Positions 25,902 through 35,479 of a DNA stretch of 64,000 nucleotides are shown one piece after another (position 1 is the first letter of the stretch; the number at the start of each line of letters is the position of its first letter). The stretch spans positions 930,001-994,000 of the forward strand of contig NZ_JAHVIT010000001.1 of the NCBI RefSeq assembly GCF_019801605.1, read 5' to 3'. The notes below the pieces were generated by a model that did no database searches, was not told the DNA's origin, and saw only the letters and a list, made by a program, of their open reading frames with translations. Both the position numbers and the translations under genes were made by a program. The stretch is from Maritimibacter alkaliphilus. Its GTDB lineage: Bacteria; Pseudomonadota; Alphaproteobacteria; Rhodobacterales; Rhodobacteraceae.

Positions 25902-26795
25902 ATGCGCTATACCCAGCTTCGTGCCTTTCACCATGTGGCCCTGCACGGCGGATTTTCCCGTGCGGCGGAGGCGCTTTTCCTGACCCAGCCCGCGATTTCT
26001 GATCAGGTCCGCAAGCTGGAGGAGGAATATGACATCCTGCTCTTCGACCGGCGCAAGAAGCAGGTCGCCCTGACCGAGGAGGGCCGCCGCCTGCTGGAGA
26101 TCACCCGGCGGCTGTTCGAGACCGAGCATCAGGCGCTGGAGCTTCTGTCGGAAAGCCGCGCGCTGCGGGCGGGGACGTTGCGGATCGTGGCGGACAGCGC
26201 GCATCATGTGACCGGCCTGCTGACCCGCTTTCGAGCGCAGCATCCGGGGGTGAAGGTGTCGCTCCGCGTCGGCAATGCGACCGAGGTGGTGGAGCGGCTG
26301 CACCGCTACGAGGCCGACGTGGGCGTGCTGGGGGAATTCCCGCAGGTGCGCACGCTCGACTGGGTGCCGCTGGATTCCGCGCCGCTGGTGGCCTTCGTGT
26401 CCGCGGATCACCCTCTTGCCGTGGAAAAATCAATCCATATGAGTGCCTTGTCGGGGCAAGCTCTTGTGTTGCGTGAGCCCGGTTCGCGCACCCGCCGCAA
26501 GCTGGAGGAGGCCGCCGCGACGCTCGGCCTGACGCTCGATCCGGCCGTCGTGGCCGAGGGCCGCGAGGCCGTGCGGGAAATCGTGGCGGCAGGGCTTGGC
26601 GTGGGCGTCGTCTCGGCGGCGGAGTTCACGCCGGACGCGCGGTTGCACGCGCTGGAGATCACCGGCGCGGAGGGCCTTCAGATGGACGAGGCGCTGGTCT
26701 GCCTGCGCGAGCGGCGCGGCGGAAAGCTGGTGCGCGCGCTCTTCGGCCTCGCCGAGGCGCAGGTGGCGGAGGGTACCCGGCCCGCCGGGGGCTAG
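25902..26795 (+). CDS. phnR: LysR-family phosphonate-utilisation regulator
   Basis: A 297-aa LysR regulator. HTH: YTQLRAFHHVALHGGFSRAA then LFLTQPAISDQVRKLE; effector domain: LRIVADSAHHVTGLLTRF, DVGVLGEFPQV, LREPGSRTRRKLEEA and AAGLGVGVVSAAEF. It matches the regulator family found beside phnW-containing 2-aminoethylphosphonate operons, which activates them in the presence of substrate. Start ATG 25902; divergent from phnW with a dyad between. The name phnR is by analogy. Confidence 0.85.
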   Translation: MRYTQLRAFHHVALHGGFSRAAEALFLTQPAISDQVRKLEEEYDILLFDRRKKQVALTEEGRRLLEITRRLFETEHQALELLSESRALRAGTLRIVADSAHHVTGLLTRFRAQHPGVKVSLRVGNATEVVERLHRYEADVGVLGEFPQVRTLDWVPLDSAPLVAFVSADHPLAVEKSIHMSALSGQALVLREPGSRTRRKLEEAAATLGLTLDPAVVAEGREAVREIVAAGLGVGVVSAAEFTPDARLHALEITGAEGLQMDEALVCLRERRGGKLVRALFGLAEAQVAEGTRPAGG

Positions 26796-26903
26796 GCCGA
26801 TGGGCCGCGCCGGACCATTGCCGCCGCCCGCTCGATCCGGCGTCGTATGGACTGGGTCAGCTGCGCGGCGCCGGGGCAGCCAGACACGGGCGGCGGCGCA
26901 GGC

Positions 26904-28202
26904 TCAGGCGCGCGCCAGCAGGTCGCCGTAAAGGTCGAGCAGCGCCTGCGTCCAGGCCTCGGGCGTCATGGCGATGGCATTCTCGGGATCGGTGCAGCGC
27001 AGCGACATCTCGCGGATCTCTTCGGCGGGCATGGTCGAGAGTTTTTTCAGCGCCGCCGCCAGCATCGAGCCATCGGTGCGGTGATAGGTCAGCCCCAGCC
27101 CGCGCCGGTCGATCTCTCCGGCCAAGAGTGCGAGGTCGGGGATCACCACCGGCAGGCCGGAGGCCGAGGCCTCGGCCGCCACCAGCCCGAAGGGCTCGGG
27201 CGCGCGGGAGGGCATCACCAGCATCCGCGCCCGGGTCAGGTGCTGGCCAATCTGGTCGTGGGCCACCCAGCCGGGCATGGTGAACTGCGGATAGCGGGCG
27301 GCGATCTTTTCCCGCAGGGGGCCGTCGCCGATCAGGGTCAGCGGCAGGTCATGGGCGTCGCAGACCTGCGCCAGCTCCGGCACGCCCTTTTCCTCGGTCA
27401 GACGCCCGATGAAGACGATCTGGTCGTTCTCCTCCACCCGGATACGTTCGGGCGTCAGGGGGGCTGCGGGGTTGCGCACCACGCGCAGCATCTCGGAGGG
27501 GTAGCCTGCCTGTTCCATGACCTCGCGCAGGCCGGGGTGGATCAGCGCGATGGCGCCCCAGGGCGCGGTCTTGTCCAGAAGGCGCATCAGGTTCACCTGC
27601 CGCAGCACGCGCCAGCCCTTCTGCACCGCGTTGCGCTTGTCGCAATTGGCCAGCAGGCAGCTGCCGCTCAGCTGGATGCGGTCGCAGTTGCGCATGTTGC
27701 GGTAGTCGTAATGCGCGCCGTTGGGACAGGCGAGGAAATAGTCATGGGCGTGGATCACCACGCGGGGGGCCACGGGACGCAGGGCGCCGAAGACGGCCGG
27801 GGAGAAGATCTGCGCCCAGCCATGCAGGTGATAGACCGTGTCGGGCGTGTCGGTCTTCGCGATGTAGTCGGCCAGTGCCCGCTGCGCCGGGGCGTTGTGC
27901 AGGCCCTTGGTCAGCGCCGTCAGCCGCCCGGCCTCCATCAGCCGCGCGCCGCCAAGCCCGATGCAGGTGACGCCGGTGCCCTCCAGCGAGGGCGCCTTGC
28001 CGTCATCGCCCGCGAGGTAGGTCACGTCGCAGCCCGCCGCATCCAGCAGCTTGGCCGACCAGACGGCGAGACCGGTCGCGCCGCCCTTGGCCACGCTGGA
28101 ATCGTTCAGGATGACGATACGAGGGCGGGCGCCGGGCGATCCCGTGGGCGGCGCGGCCTGGGGCGCGCGCTCGGCGTCGTCGGTCAGCGTGGTGTCGGGC
28201 AT
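26904..28202 (-). CDS. Glycosyltransferase family 4
   Basis: A 432-aa GT-B-fold retaining glycosyltransferase. N-terminal IVILNDSSVAKGGATGLAVW, a middle segment VYHLHGWAQIFSPAVF and VIHAHDYFLACPNG; C-terminal nucleotide-sugar domain with IVFIGRLTEEKGVPELAQV, LTLIGDGPLREKI, and the E-x7-E motif in EPFGLVAAEASASGLPVV. A Cys-rich patch (LSGSCLLANCDKRN) in the middle is found in several Rhodobacteraceae EPS transferases. Start ATG 28202 with AAGGA upstream. Cytoplasmic; probably adds a sugar to the lipid-linked repeat unit. Opens the exopolysaccharide locus, divergent from the pyruvyltransferase gene. Confidence 0.88.
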   Translation of the reverse strand: MPDTTLTDDAERAPQAAPPTGSPGARPRIVILNDSSVAKGGATGLAVWSAKLLDAAGCDVTYLAGDDGKAPSLEGTGVTCIGLGGARLMEAGRLTALTKGLHNAPAQRALADYIAKTDTPDTVYHLHGWAQIFSPAVFGALRPVAPRVVIHAHDYFLACPNGAHYDYRNMRNCDRIQLSGSCLLANCDKRNAVQKGWRVLRQVNLMRLLDKTAPWGAIALIHPGLREVMEQAGYPSEMLRVVRNPAAPLTPERIRVEENDQIVFIGRLTEEKGVPELAQVCDAHDLPLTLIGDGPLREKIAARYPQFTMPGWVAHDQIGQHLTRARMLVMPSRAPEPFGLVAAEASASGLPVVIPDLALLAGEIDRRGLGLTYHRTDGSMLAAALKKLSTMPAEEIREMSLRCTDPENAIAMTPEAWTQALLDLYGDLLARA

Positions 28203-28345
28203 CGGGGATCCTTGGCGGCGGCGCGGGGGCCATGCGTGTCGATGTTGCAACCTTTCGCAAAAGAACCGCAAGGGGGGGACGCAAGACGGGGCAGCATCTG
28301 TGACCTTGCGGTAAGCCTGTGGCGGTCTTGTGTCGAGAGGGTGAG

Positions 28346-29503
28346 ATGAAAGTCGTTCAGTTCGGTTTGCACTACAGCCCCAATCTCGGCGACGGGATCA
28401 TCGCGGAATGCCTCGCCCATGGGATCGTCACCCGCGCGCCGGGGGCCGAGGTGGTGACGGTCGACATCTCGGGCCGGCAGGGCTTCGAGGAGGTGGTGGT
28501 GAAGAACCGCCAGCTGGTGATGAAGCTGCTGGGGATGATGCCGCTGCCCCTGCGCCAGCGGGTCGTGCTGGCCAAGCTGGGTCCGATGGTCGCGCGGTTC
28601 GCGGAAGGCTGGCAGCAGGAGCTGGAGGGCGCGGACCTTGCCGTGGTGGGGGGCGGGCAGATCCTCTCGGACGCCGATCTGAATTTCTGCATCAAGCTCT
28701 CTGCCGTGGCCCGGGCGATCCGCGCGGGGGACGTGCCGGCGGCGATTTTCGGGGCCGGCGTGTCGAAGAACTGGACGCCGAAGGGCCGGGCGCTGTTCCT
28801 CGACCTGCTGGCGACGGACCTGCGGATGGTGGGGCTGCGCGATGCGCCCTCCATCGAGGCCTGGCGCGCACAGACCGGCAATCCCGCGCCGCAGGCCGTG
28901 CTGACCCGCGATCCGGGGCTGCTGGCGGCGGCCTGCTACGGCGCGCCCGCGCGTCATCCCGGCGGGGTCGGCATCTGCTGCACCGATCCGGCGCTGCTAG
29001 CCTATCACGCCGATGCGGAGGTGGCGGGCGGCAGCACGCTGCACCGGGACCTTGTCACAGCGCTGATCTCGGCGGGCCACCGGGTCACGCTCTTCAGCAA
29101 CGGGGCGGAGGAGGACGGCGCCTTCCAGCATCGCCTGGGGCAGGAGCTGGCCGAGTTCGTGTCCTCCGGCGCGCTGACCATGGCATCGGTGCCGACCCGT
29201 CCGGAAGAGCTGGCGCATCTGGTGGCGGGTTTCGACGCGGTGGTGGCGCACCGGCTGCACGCCTGCATCATCGCCCATTCCTACGGCCTGCCGGTGGTGG
29301 GCCTCGGCTGGGACCGCAAGGTGGAGAGCTTCTTTGCCTCCGTCGGACAGGAAGCGGCCTTCGTCGGCGCCGCGGAGGCCGGGGGGCAGGCGGTGGCAGG
29401 GGTGCTGGAGGCCGCCATGGCCCGGGGCATCGACGCCGACCGCCACGCCCGCGTGCTGGCCGAGGCCTGGGACGCGATCGACCGGCTGCTGGCCTGCGCC
29501 TGA
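28346..29503 (+). CDS. Polysaccharide pyruvyl transferase family protein
   Basis: A 385-aa PS_pyruv_trans-type protein: VVQFGLHYSPNLGDGIIAECL at the N-terminus, ADLAVVGGGQILSDADLNF, IFGAGVSKNWT, LRDAPSIEAWR, and the C-terminal AVVAHRLHACIIAHSYGLPVVGLGWD block that contains the conserved His-x-His-like HRLHA motif. Family members add pyruvate ketals to exopolysaccharide sugars using PEP. Start ATG 28346 preceded by GAGAGGGTGAG. Converges on the glycosidase gene 25 nt away. Confidence 0.85.
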   Translation: MKVVQFGLHYSPNLGDGIIAECLAHGIVTRAPGAEVVTVDISGRQGFEEVVVKNRQLVMKLLGMMPLPLRQRVVLAKLGPMVARFAEGWQQELEGADLAVVGGGQILSDADLNFCIKLSAVARAIRAGDVPAAIFGAGVSKNWTPKGRALFLDLLATDLRMVGLRDAPSIEAWRAQTGNPAPQAVLTRDPGLLAAACYGAPARHPGGVGICCTDPALLAYHADAEVAGGSTLHRDLVTALISAGHRVTLFSNGAEEDGAFQHRLGQELAEFVSSGALTMASVPTRPEELAHLVAGFDAVVAHRLHACIIAHSYGLPVVGLGWDRKVESFFASVGQEAAFVGAAEAGGQAVAGVLEAAMARGIDADRHARVLAEAWDAIDRLLACA

Positions 29504-29528
29504 GGGCGGTCGGGGCAGGGTGACGGCG

Positions 29529-31298
29529 TCAGCCTGCGGTCAGGGTGAAGCGATAGGCCGTCACGTCGCCGCGCACGGTGGCACCGGGGCCGATGTGCAG
29601 CTCCAGCACGTCGCCCGGGGCGAGGGTCACGGGCAGGTCACGCTCGAACGCCTCTTCCACCGTGGTCTCCAGCAGGGAGGCCCCGTTCAGGGTGACCGCC
29701 AGCGTCACGCCGTCGTCGCTGCGCTCGGCCGGGCGCAGGGCGATGTGCAGCGTGGCCGGACCCTCGGCCTGCGCGACATGACGGAAGATCAGCGCCTCCG
29801 AGCCGCCGGGATAGAGGCTTTCGGGCAGGACACGGACCTCGGCGTCGCTCTCGAGCCCGAGGTAGGGCACCCAGGGCACGCCCTCGCGCCACTGGCCCTC
29901 GCGGGCGGTGAGCGGCGCCGTGCCGGTCCAGTTCGTGGCCAGCACCTCGAACGCACCGGTATTGGCGAGGTCGAATTGGTCGAAGCTGTCGGCGAGGCAG
30001 GTCTGCGGGCGCAGGGTCACGGCATCGGCGAGGCTGCGCGGCGCGGGCACGTCGGGGCGCGGTACGAGGATCAGCGGCTCCGCTGCATCCAGTTCCACGG
30101 GGCCCGTGGGCAGCGGATGGCCTTCGACGTCGAGCCGCTGCATCCCGGCGGCGGGGATCACCTCGCGGGGGGCGCCCCAGAGCAGCAGCGCGCCGCCCTT
30201 GTAGAGACAGCCATAGGTGAAGGGATCGGGCGCGACATCGGTGACCGCACGGCCGGACAAGCGGGCCTGCGCGAAGTGGAAGACACGGCCCGTGTGGGTC
30301 GGCCGGGCGGCCTCGGTCAGCAGCGGCTCCAGACCGTCGCCCCGGGGGTGCAGCGGATACCACGCCGCCCGTGTCACCCCCGCAAGCGCCATCTGGCAGT
30401 GCGAGCGCAGCAGCAGGCCGGGCGCCGCATCGGCGTCGGTGGTGCCGAATTCGGTGATCTGCAGCGGCATCGCCTCCAGCCCCGGGATGCGGCGCATCCA
30501 GTCGACCTGCCGCACCAGTTGCTCGGGCGCTGTGTCATAGGGGTGCAGCGCGAGCGCATCCATGTACTCCCCGGCGCCGAGGGCGAAGAGCCGCGAGAGC
30601 CAGGCCGTCGGGATCGAATGCAGCCCGCCGCCGAGGATCTGCACCTCGGGCCGTGCGGTCTTTACCGCGTCATGGGTCGCCTTGAGCAGCGCCAGCGAAT
30701 AGGCGGGACGTTCTGCCAGCGGTGCCTCTGCCATGGGGCCCGCGACGAAATTGGCGGAGTTCACCTCGTTCCCGACCTCCACCGCGCGGATCGCAGGATA
30801 GCGGGTGACGGTGCGGGCAGCGAAGCGGGCAAAGGCGGCGATGGCCTCGGGGGTGCTGGGGGTCAGCCCCTCCTGGTGATCGGGGTGGCCGTTGTTCACG
30901 GTCAGGCTCATCCGCGCACCGGTATGGGGCAGAAGGCGGGGGTAGCTGTCGCGCTCGGCGGCATAGTTGTAGGCGCCCGCCGTCTCGACCCGGTCCCAGT
31001 AGACCGCGTCGCGGAAGTCCCTGACGCCAAGCGAGATCGCCGCGTCGTAGAGATCCGGGCGCCAGCCCTGGCCGAAGTTCGACGCCGCGGCGAGGTCGGG
31101 CCCGATGCGCGGCGGCCGTGTCGCGGCGGCCTGTTCGGGTTTCCCGGACACCTCCTGCGCGGGGGCGGTGGCCGGCAGGACGGTGGCAAGGGACAGGCAG
31201 ATCAGGGCCGCAACCCGGGCGGAGGCGCAGCGCAGCGCCTGCACGCGGCGCGGTGCCACGCGGGAGGTGAGGAAAACACGGTTTTGGCCGGACGTCAT
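29529..31298 (-). CDS. Secreted clan-A glycoside hydrolase of the EPS locus
   Basis: A 589-aa protein. A long N-terminal signal segment (VAALICLSLATVLPATAPAQ, about residues 30-50) indicates export. The TIM-barrel part has VYWDRVETAGAYNY, the acid/base Glu in AVEVGNEVNSANF (near residue 177) and the likely nucleophile Glu in LQITEFGTTD (near residue 281), the clan GH-A pattern seen in GH5/GH39-like enzymes. A C-terminal beta-sandwich of about 150 residues (RVLPESLYPGG ... VLELHIGPG) looks like a carbohydrate-binding module. It probably trims or degrades the polysaccharide made by the neighbouring genes. Start ATG 31298; the frame opens further upstream without family features. Confidence 0.78.
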   Translation of the reverse strand: MTSGQNRVFLTSRVAPRRVQALRCASARVAALICLSLATVLPATAPAQEVSGKPEQAAATRPPRIGPDLAAASNFGQGWRPDLYDAAISLGVRDFRDAVYWDRVETAGAYNYAAERDSYPRLLPHTGARMSLTVNNGHPDHQEGLTPSTPEAIAAFARFAARTVTRYPAIRAVEVGNEVNSANFVAGPMAEAPLAERPAYSLALLKATHDAVKTARPEVQILGGGLHSIPTAWLSRLFALGAGEYMDALALHPYDTAPEQLVRQVDWMRRIPGLEAMPLQITEFGTTDADAAPGLLLRSHCQMALAGVTRAAWYPLHPRGDGLEPLLTEAARPTHTGRVFHFAQARLSGRAVTDVAPDPFTYGCLYKGGALLLWGAPREVIPAAGMQRLDVEGHPLPTGPVELDAAEPLILVPRPDVPAPRSLADAVTLRPQTCLADSFDQFDLANTGAFEVLATNWTGTAPLTAREGQWREGVPWVPYLGLESDAEVRVLPESLYPGGSEALIFRHVAQAEGPATLHIALRPAERSDDGVTLAVTLNGASLLETTVEEAFERDLPVTLAPGDVLELHIGPGATVRGDVTAYRFTLTAG

Positions 31299-31539
31299 GC
31301 GGCAAGGTCTCCCCGGGGGCGGATGGCCCGTTTCTGATCCGGCGCGCAGGGACCGCCTGCACCTGTGAGCGGGGCGCGGCGATTCTCCTGACGGACCGGC
31401 CTTGGAAGACTGCCGCGCAAATGGGGGTGCTGCAAGCATGGCACAGCCGCGGGCCCCGGACACACCCGGTGATGAGAAATTCGCTGCCCATCGGGGGGCA
31501 TCGCCGCTATGGTCGCGCAAAGTCCGCCCGGAGGTTTGA

Positions 31540-32943
31540 TTGCAGTTCGTCCCCAGCACCCTGATTGCCCTGATCGTCTGCGGGGTGCTGATCTGGCGCG
31601 GTCCCTACAAGGGGATGGCGCTGTTCTGGGCGATGACGCCCCTGGGGGCGGCGGCGGCCTTCAACCTGCCGGCGGCGGGCGGGGCCTCGATCCTGCTGCT
31701 CGACCTTGCCACGCTGACGCTGTTCGCGCTGCTCTGCCTGACGCCCTATGGCATGGCGCGGATCGCCGGGGCGATGCGGCCGTTCCAGCCCGGGTTCTGG
31801 CTGCTGCTGCTGCTGGTCTATTCCATCGTGGCCACGCTCTTCTTTCCGCGTCTTTTCGCGGGCCAGACCGAGGTCTTCTCGCTCTCGCGTTCGGCCAACG
31901 ACGGGGGCATCATCTCGGTCCCGCTGCGGCCCACGAACGGCAACCTGACGCAGCTCTTCCGCATACTGCTGGGGGGCATGGCCTTCTACGCCATGGCGGT
32001 GCTCTTCCGGATGCGCCCCTCCGCCGACCTCGCGCTCAAGGCCGTGGGCACGGCGACGGTGGTGCACGTGGGCATGGGCTGGCTCGATCTGCTGACCGGG
32101 ATGACCGGGACCACCTTCCTGCTGGAGCCTTTGAGATCCGCCAATTACGCCATGCTCTTCGAGCACCGGATGATGGGGATCAAGCGCATGGTGGGCGGCT
32201 TCCCGGAAGCCTCCTCCTTCGGCTATTTCTCGCTCGGGCTCTTCGGCTTCTGGCTGCTCTACTGGATCAACGGGACCCACTCCAAGCGGGCGGGCTTCGC
32301 GCTGATCATGACCGGCGTCGTGCTGCTGCGCTCGACCTCCTCCTCGGCCTACGTCGCGCTCGTCGTCTTCCTGATGACGCTGGCGCTGTGGCACATGGTG
32401 GCCGGGCTCAAGCCGAACGTGCCGCGCCGGGCGGCGACGGCGCTGATCTTCGGGATCATGGGAGCGTGGTTCGCCGCGATCGCGATCTTTGCCGCCTACC
32501 ACATGGTCGAACCGGTGACCGCCTACCTCGACCGCACGCTCTTCGACAAGCTCGACAGCCAGTCCGGGGTGGAACGGATGAGCTGGAACACGCAGGCGTG
32601 GAAGAATTTCCTCGACACCGGGATGCTGGGGGCGGGGCTGGGATCGGTCCGGGCGTCGAACTGGCTGCTGGCGGTCATGGCCTCGCTGGGGGTGATCGGC
32701 ACGGCGCTGTGGGCCTTCTTCCTCGGGGCCACGATGCGCCTGCCGCGCCGCACCGATGATCCGCGCCGCGATGCGGTGATCAAGGGGCTGAAGGCCGGGG
32801 GGCTGGCGATGCTGGTCTCGGGGATGCTGACACTGGCCACGCCGGACCTTGGAATCACCTTCTTCCTGATGGCCGGCATGGCGGCGGGCCTGTCGCGGGG
32901 CGGGGTGCTGGTGCGCTACGGGCACAGCGATCCGGTCGACTGA
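31540..32943 (+). CDS. Wzy/O-antigen-ligase-like polysaccharide polymerase
   Basis: A 467-aa integral membrane protein with about ten hydrophobic helices (for example LIALIVCGVLIW, FWLLLLLVYSIVATLFF, AYVALVVFLMTLALW, ITFFLMAGMAAGL). The O-antigen-ligase-type loop is DSQSGVERMSWNTQAWKNFL followed by GAGLGSVRAS, the usual periplasmic signature of polymerases in Rhodobacteraceae EPS loci. Translation starts at TTG 31540, with CGGAGG 5 nt before it; no in-frame ATG gives a complete first helix. It would join repeat units on the periplasmic face. Confidence 0.83.
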   Translation: MQFVPSTLIALIVCGVLIWRGPYKGMALFWAMTPLGAAAAFNLPAAGGASILLLDLATLTLFALLCLTPYGMARIAGAMRPFQPGFWLLLLLVYSIVATLFFPRLFAGQTEVFSLSRSANDGGIISVPLRPTNGNLTQLFRILLGGMAFYAMAVLFRMRPSADLALKAVGTATVVHVGMGWLDLLTGMTGTTFLLEPLRSANYAMLFEHRMMGIKRMVGGFPEASSFGYFSLGLFGFWLLYWINGTHSKRAGFALIMTGVVLLRSTSSSAYVALVVFLMTLALWHMVAGLKPNVPRRAATALIFGIMGAWFAAIAIFAAYHMVEPVTAYLDRTLFDKLDSQSGVERMSWNTQAWKNFLDTGMLGAGLGSVRASNWLLAVMASLGVIGTALWAFFLGATMRLPRRTDDPRRDAVIKGLKAGGLAMLVSGMLTLATPDLGITFFLMAGMAAGLSRGGVLVRYGHSDPVD

Positions 32944-33283
32944 GGTCATTTCGTGGCGGATTGCACGCCTCTGTTAGCGCAATCCGACCGGTCGGGTGCG
33001 ATTGTCACCGGAGCGTCACGAAACCGCGCGCCAGAGGGCGTTTTCTTTGACGACATGCCATTTTTCTGACAGAAACAGCTTTATAAGTGAAACTCTTCGC
33101 GGGGCTGTCCCGTAACTGGGTACAGCTCCTTCGCCTGAGGATCATCCGGTCCAGGGCAGAAGGCCGCCAAGATCACCGGGCCAAAGGCCCCACAGGTCCA
33201 GCCAATAGGACCGGAAACACAGTCGGGGGAGCCGCCGGTGCGCACGCGCCGGCCGGGTCCGTTGTCGAGCAAGGAAGCCTACC
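32944..33283. other. 340-nt intergenic region upstream of the BY-kinase gene
   Basis: No gene is seen. The middle part (33040-33090) is AT-rich, with TTGACG (33047) and TATAAG (33082), but they are 29 nt apart, too far for a standard sigma-70 pair. It probably contains the promoter of the wzz/BY-kinase and glycosyltransferase genes. Confidence 0.35.
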
Positions 33284-35479
33284 GTGAGCCCCAGGGTCAT
33301 GAACCTGAATGCCGATCCCGTCGTGTTCCGCTCTCCGAAATCGCCGGAGCAGGAACCGGATTACGTTGACCTGAAAGGTCTGATGCGCGCCGTCTGGCAG
33401 CGCAAGAAGATCATTATCGGCACAACGCTGGCCGGGATGGTCGTCGCCTTCCTGCTGACCTCGCAGATCACCCCGCAGTACACCGCGCTCTCGAAGGTCA
33501 TGCTCGACCCGCGCAAGAGCCGCGTGGTGACAGATACCGAGGTGGTTTCGAACCTCGACCTCACCGATCAGGTGGTGAACTCCGAGGTCGCGGTGCTGCG
33601 CTCCAACCTGCTGATCGAGCGGGTGATCCGCGACGTGGGCCTCGAGAAACTCGCCCCGATCGACCCGGCGCTCGCCACGCCCTCGCTGATGAGCCGCGCC
33701 AAGTCGACCGTGAAGGGCCTGCTGGGGGCCGATGCCCCGCCGCCGCTCTCGCCCGAGGCGCAGGAACAGGCGCGCATGGAATCGCTCGTCTGGGCGATCC
33801 GCCGCGCCACCTCCGTGGCCCGCGAGGGGGAAAGCTACGTCATCGACATCTGGGTCGAGACGGTGAACCCCGAACTCTCCATGCTGCTGGCGAACTCGCT
33901 GTCCAACCAGTACCTCGCGGACCAGCTGGAAAGCCGTCAGGGCAAGGCCGCCCGCGCCTCCGACTGGATCGGCGCCCGGGTCGACCAGCTGCGGCAGGAC
34001 GTGGAACTGGCCGAGCAGAAGGTCGAGGAATACCGCACCCAGTCCCTGCAGGCGGAGGGCGGAAGCCTCGCCACCACGCAGGAGCAGGTGACGGAACTGA
34101 ACAACCAGCTGGCCCTGGCCCGGACCGACCGTGTCGCGGCCGAGGCCAAGTTGAACCGCGTGACCCAGCTGATGGACACCGGCGGTGTGGACGCGGTGGC
34201 CGAGGTCGTGACCTCGCCGCTGATCGAACAGCTGATCGCCGAACGAGCGCCGCTGATGCGCGACGATGCCGTCTGGGCCGAACGCTTTGGCCCCGAACAT
34301 CCCGAGCGCGTGCGCCTGAAGAACCAGATCGACCGGTTCAACGACCAGCTCGACAAGGAAGTGCTGCGGATCGTTGAGCAGATGCGCTCGGACGTGGAAG
34401 TGGCGCGCCTGCGCGAGCAGACCATGCGGGACCAGGTCTCCGAGACCGAGGCCAAGGCGGCCGAGATGTCCCAGACCACCATCGGCCTGCGCCAGCTGGA
34501 ACGCGAGGCCTCTGCCGCGCGCACCGCCTACGAGACGCTGCTGTCGCGGCTGACCGTGACCCAGACGCAGGAACAGCTGCAGGAACCCGACGCCAAGCTG
34601 ATCGAGCGCGCGACCATTCCCGGCGCGCCTTCCGCGCCGCGTCCCAAGCTGATGACCGTCATGGGCGGCATGGTGGGGATGCTGGGCGGGCTGGCGGCCG
34701 TGCTCTACATGGCGCTGACCTCCAACGCCTTCCGCCGCCCCGACGAGCTGGAGCGCGAGACCGAGCTGCCGATCCTCGCCACGCTGCCCGCCGGGCCCTG
34801 GGTCTCGTCCGCCGCGGCGGTGAACGAGCTGCGCCAGAGCCCGAACGGCGCCTATGCCGAGCGTATCCGCTACCTGCGCACGACGCTTCTGGGCTCCTCC
34901 AAGCGGGCGCAGGCGATCCTCGTGATGTCCTCGCTGCCCGGCGAGGGCAAGACCACCACGGTCATGGCGCTTGCCGAGATGGCCGCGCGGGCCGGGCGCA
35001 AGGTGCTCGTCCTCGACGGTGACCTGCGCCATGCCTCGGTGCAGCGCAGCTTTGGCCTGCGGATGGAGCATGACTTCGGCGATTTCATCCACGACCGCTG
35101 CACGCTGGATCAGGCAGTGCACTCCGACCCGCGGCTCAGCTTCGACGTGATCTCGATGAAGAAGCCGACGCCCGCGGATGCGGACGAGCTTCAGGTGAGC
35201 TGGATGAAACCGGTGATCGAGGGGCTCAAGGAGGTCTATGACCTGATCCTTATCGACAGCCCGGCGCTGCTTTCGGTGCCCGATGCGCTCGTCCTCGGCA
35301 AGGTGGCGGACAGCGCGATCTACCTCGTGAAGTGGAACGACACGCCGAAGCCCGCCGTGCGGCAGGGTCTGGGCGTGCTGGCCGATCAGGGCATCGCCGT
35401 GACCGGCACCGTGATGACGCTGGTGGACGTGAACAACAGCCCCGAAAGCTACAGCTGGGAATACGCCGAATATGCCTGA
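33284..35479 (+). CDS. Wzz/BY-kinase polysaccharide co-polymerase (ExoP-like)
   Basis: A 731-aa fusion of a Wzz chain-length domain and a bacterial tyrosine kinase. One TM helix at about residues 43-62, a periplasmic coiled-coil region (ELNNQLALARTDRVAAEAKL, LREQTMRDQVSETEAKAAEM), a second TM near 460-480 (MGGMVGMLGGLAAVLYMAL), then the kinase with Walker A GEGKTTTVMAL (near 553), Walker A' VLVLDGDLRHASV and Walker B YDLILIDSPALL. The C-terminus SYSWEYAEYA is a short Tyr cluster for autophosphorylation. Start GTG 33284 with AAGGA 8 nt upstream; ATG 33299 is the alternative. It controls polymer length with the Wzy-like protein next door; its stop overlaps the next gene by 8 nt. Confidence 0.9.
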   Translation: MSPRVMNLNADPVVFRSPKSPEQEPDYVDLKGLMRAVWQRKKIIIGTTLAGMVVAFLLTSQITPQYTALSKVMLDPRKSRVVTDTEVVSNLDLTDQVVNSEVAVLRSNLLIERVIRDVGLEKLAPIDPALATPSLMSRAKSTVKGLLGADAPPPLSPEAQEQARMESLVWAIRRATSVAREGESYVIDIWVETVNPELSMLLANSLSNQYLADQLESRQGKAARASDWIGARVDQLRQDVELAEQKVEEYRTQSLQAEGGSLATTQEQVTELNNQLALARTDRVAAEAKLNRVTQLMDTGGVDAVAEVVTSPLIEQLIAERAPLMRDDAVWAERFGPEHPERVRLKNQIDRFNDQLDKEVLRIVEQMRSDVEVARLREQTMRDQVSETEAKAAEMSQTTIGLRQLEREASAARTAYETLLSRLTVTQTQEQLQEPDAKLIERATIPGAPSAPRPKLMTVMGGMVGMLGGLAAVLYMALTSNAFRRPDELERETELPILATLPAGPWVSSAAAVNELRQSPNGAYAERIRYLRTTLLGSSKRAQAILVMSSLPGEGKTTTVMALAEMAARAGRKVLVLDGDLRHASVQRSFGLRMEHDFGDFIHDRCTLDQAVHSDPRLSFDVISMKKPTPADADELQVSWMKPVIEGLKEVYDLILIDSPALLSVPDALVLGKVADSAIYLVKWNDTPKPAVRQGLGVLADQGIAVTGTVMTLVDVNNSPESYSWEYAEYA

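Noticed and set aside
33047-33087. Sigma-70 promoter (TTGACG and TATAAG) upstream of the BY-kinase gene
   Set aside because: The boxes are 29 nt apart, far beyond the usual 16-18 nt.
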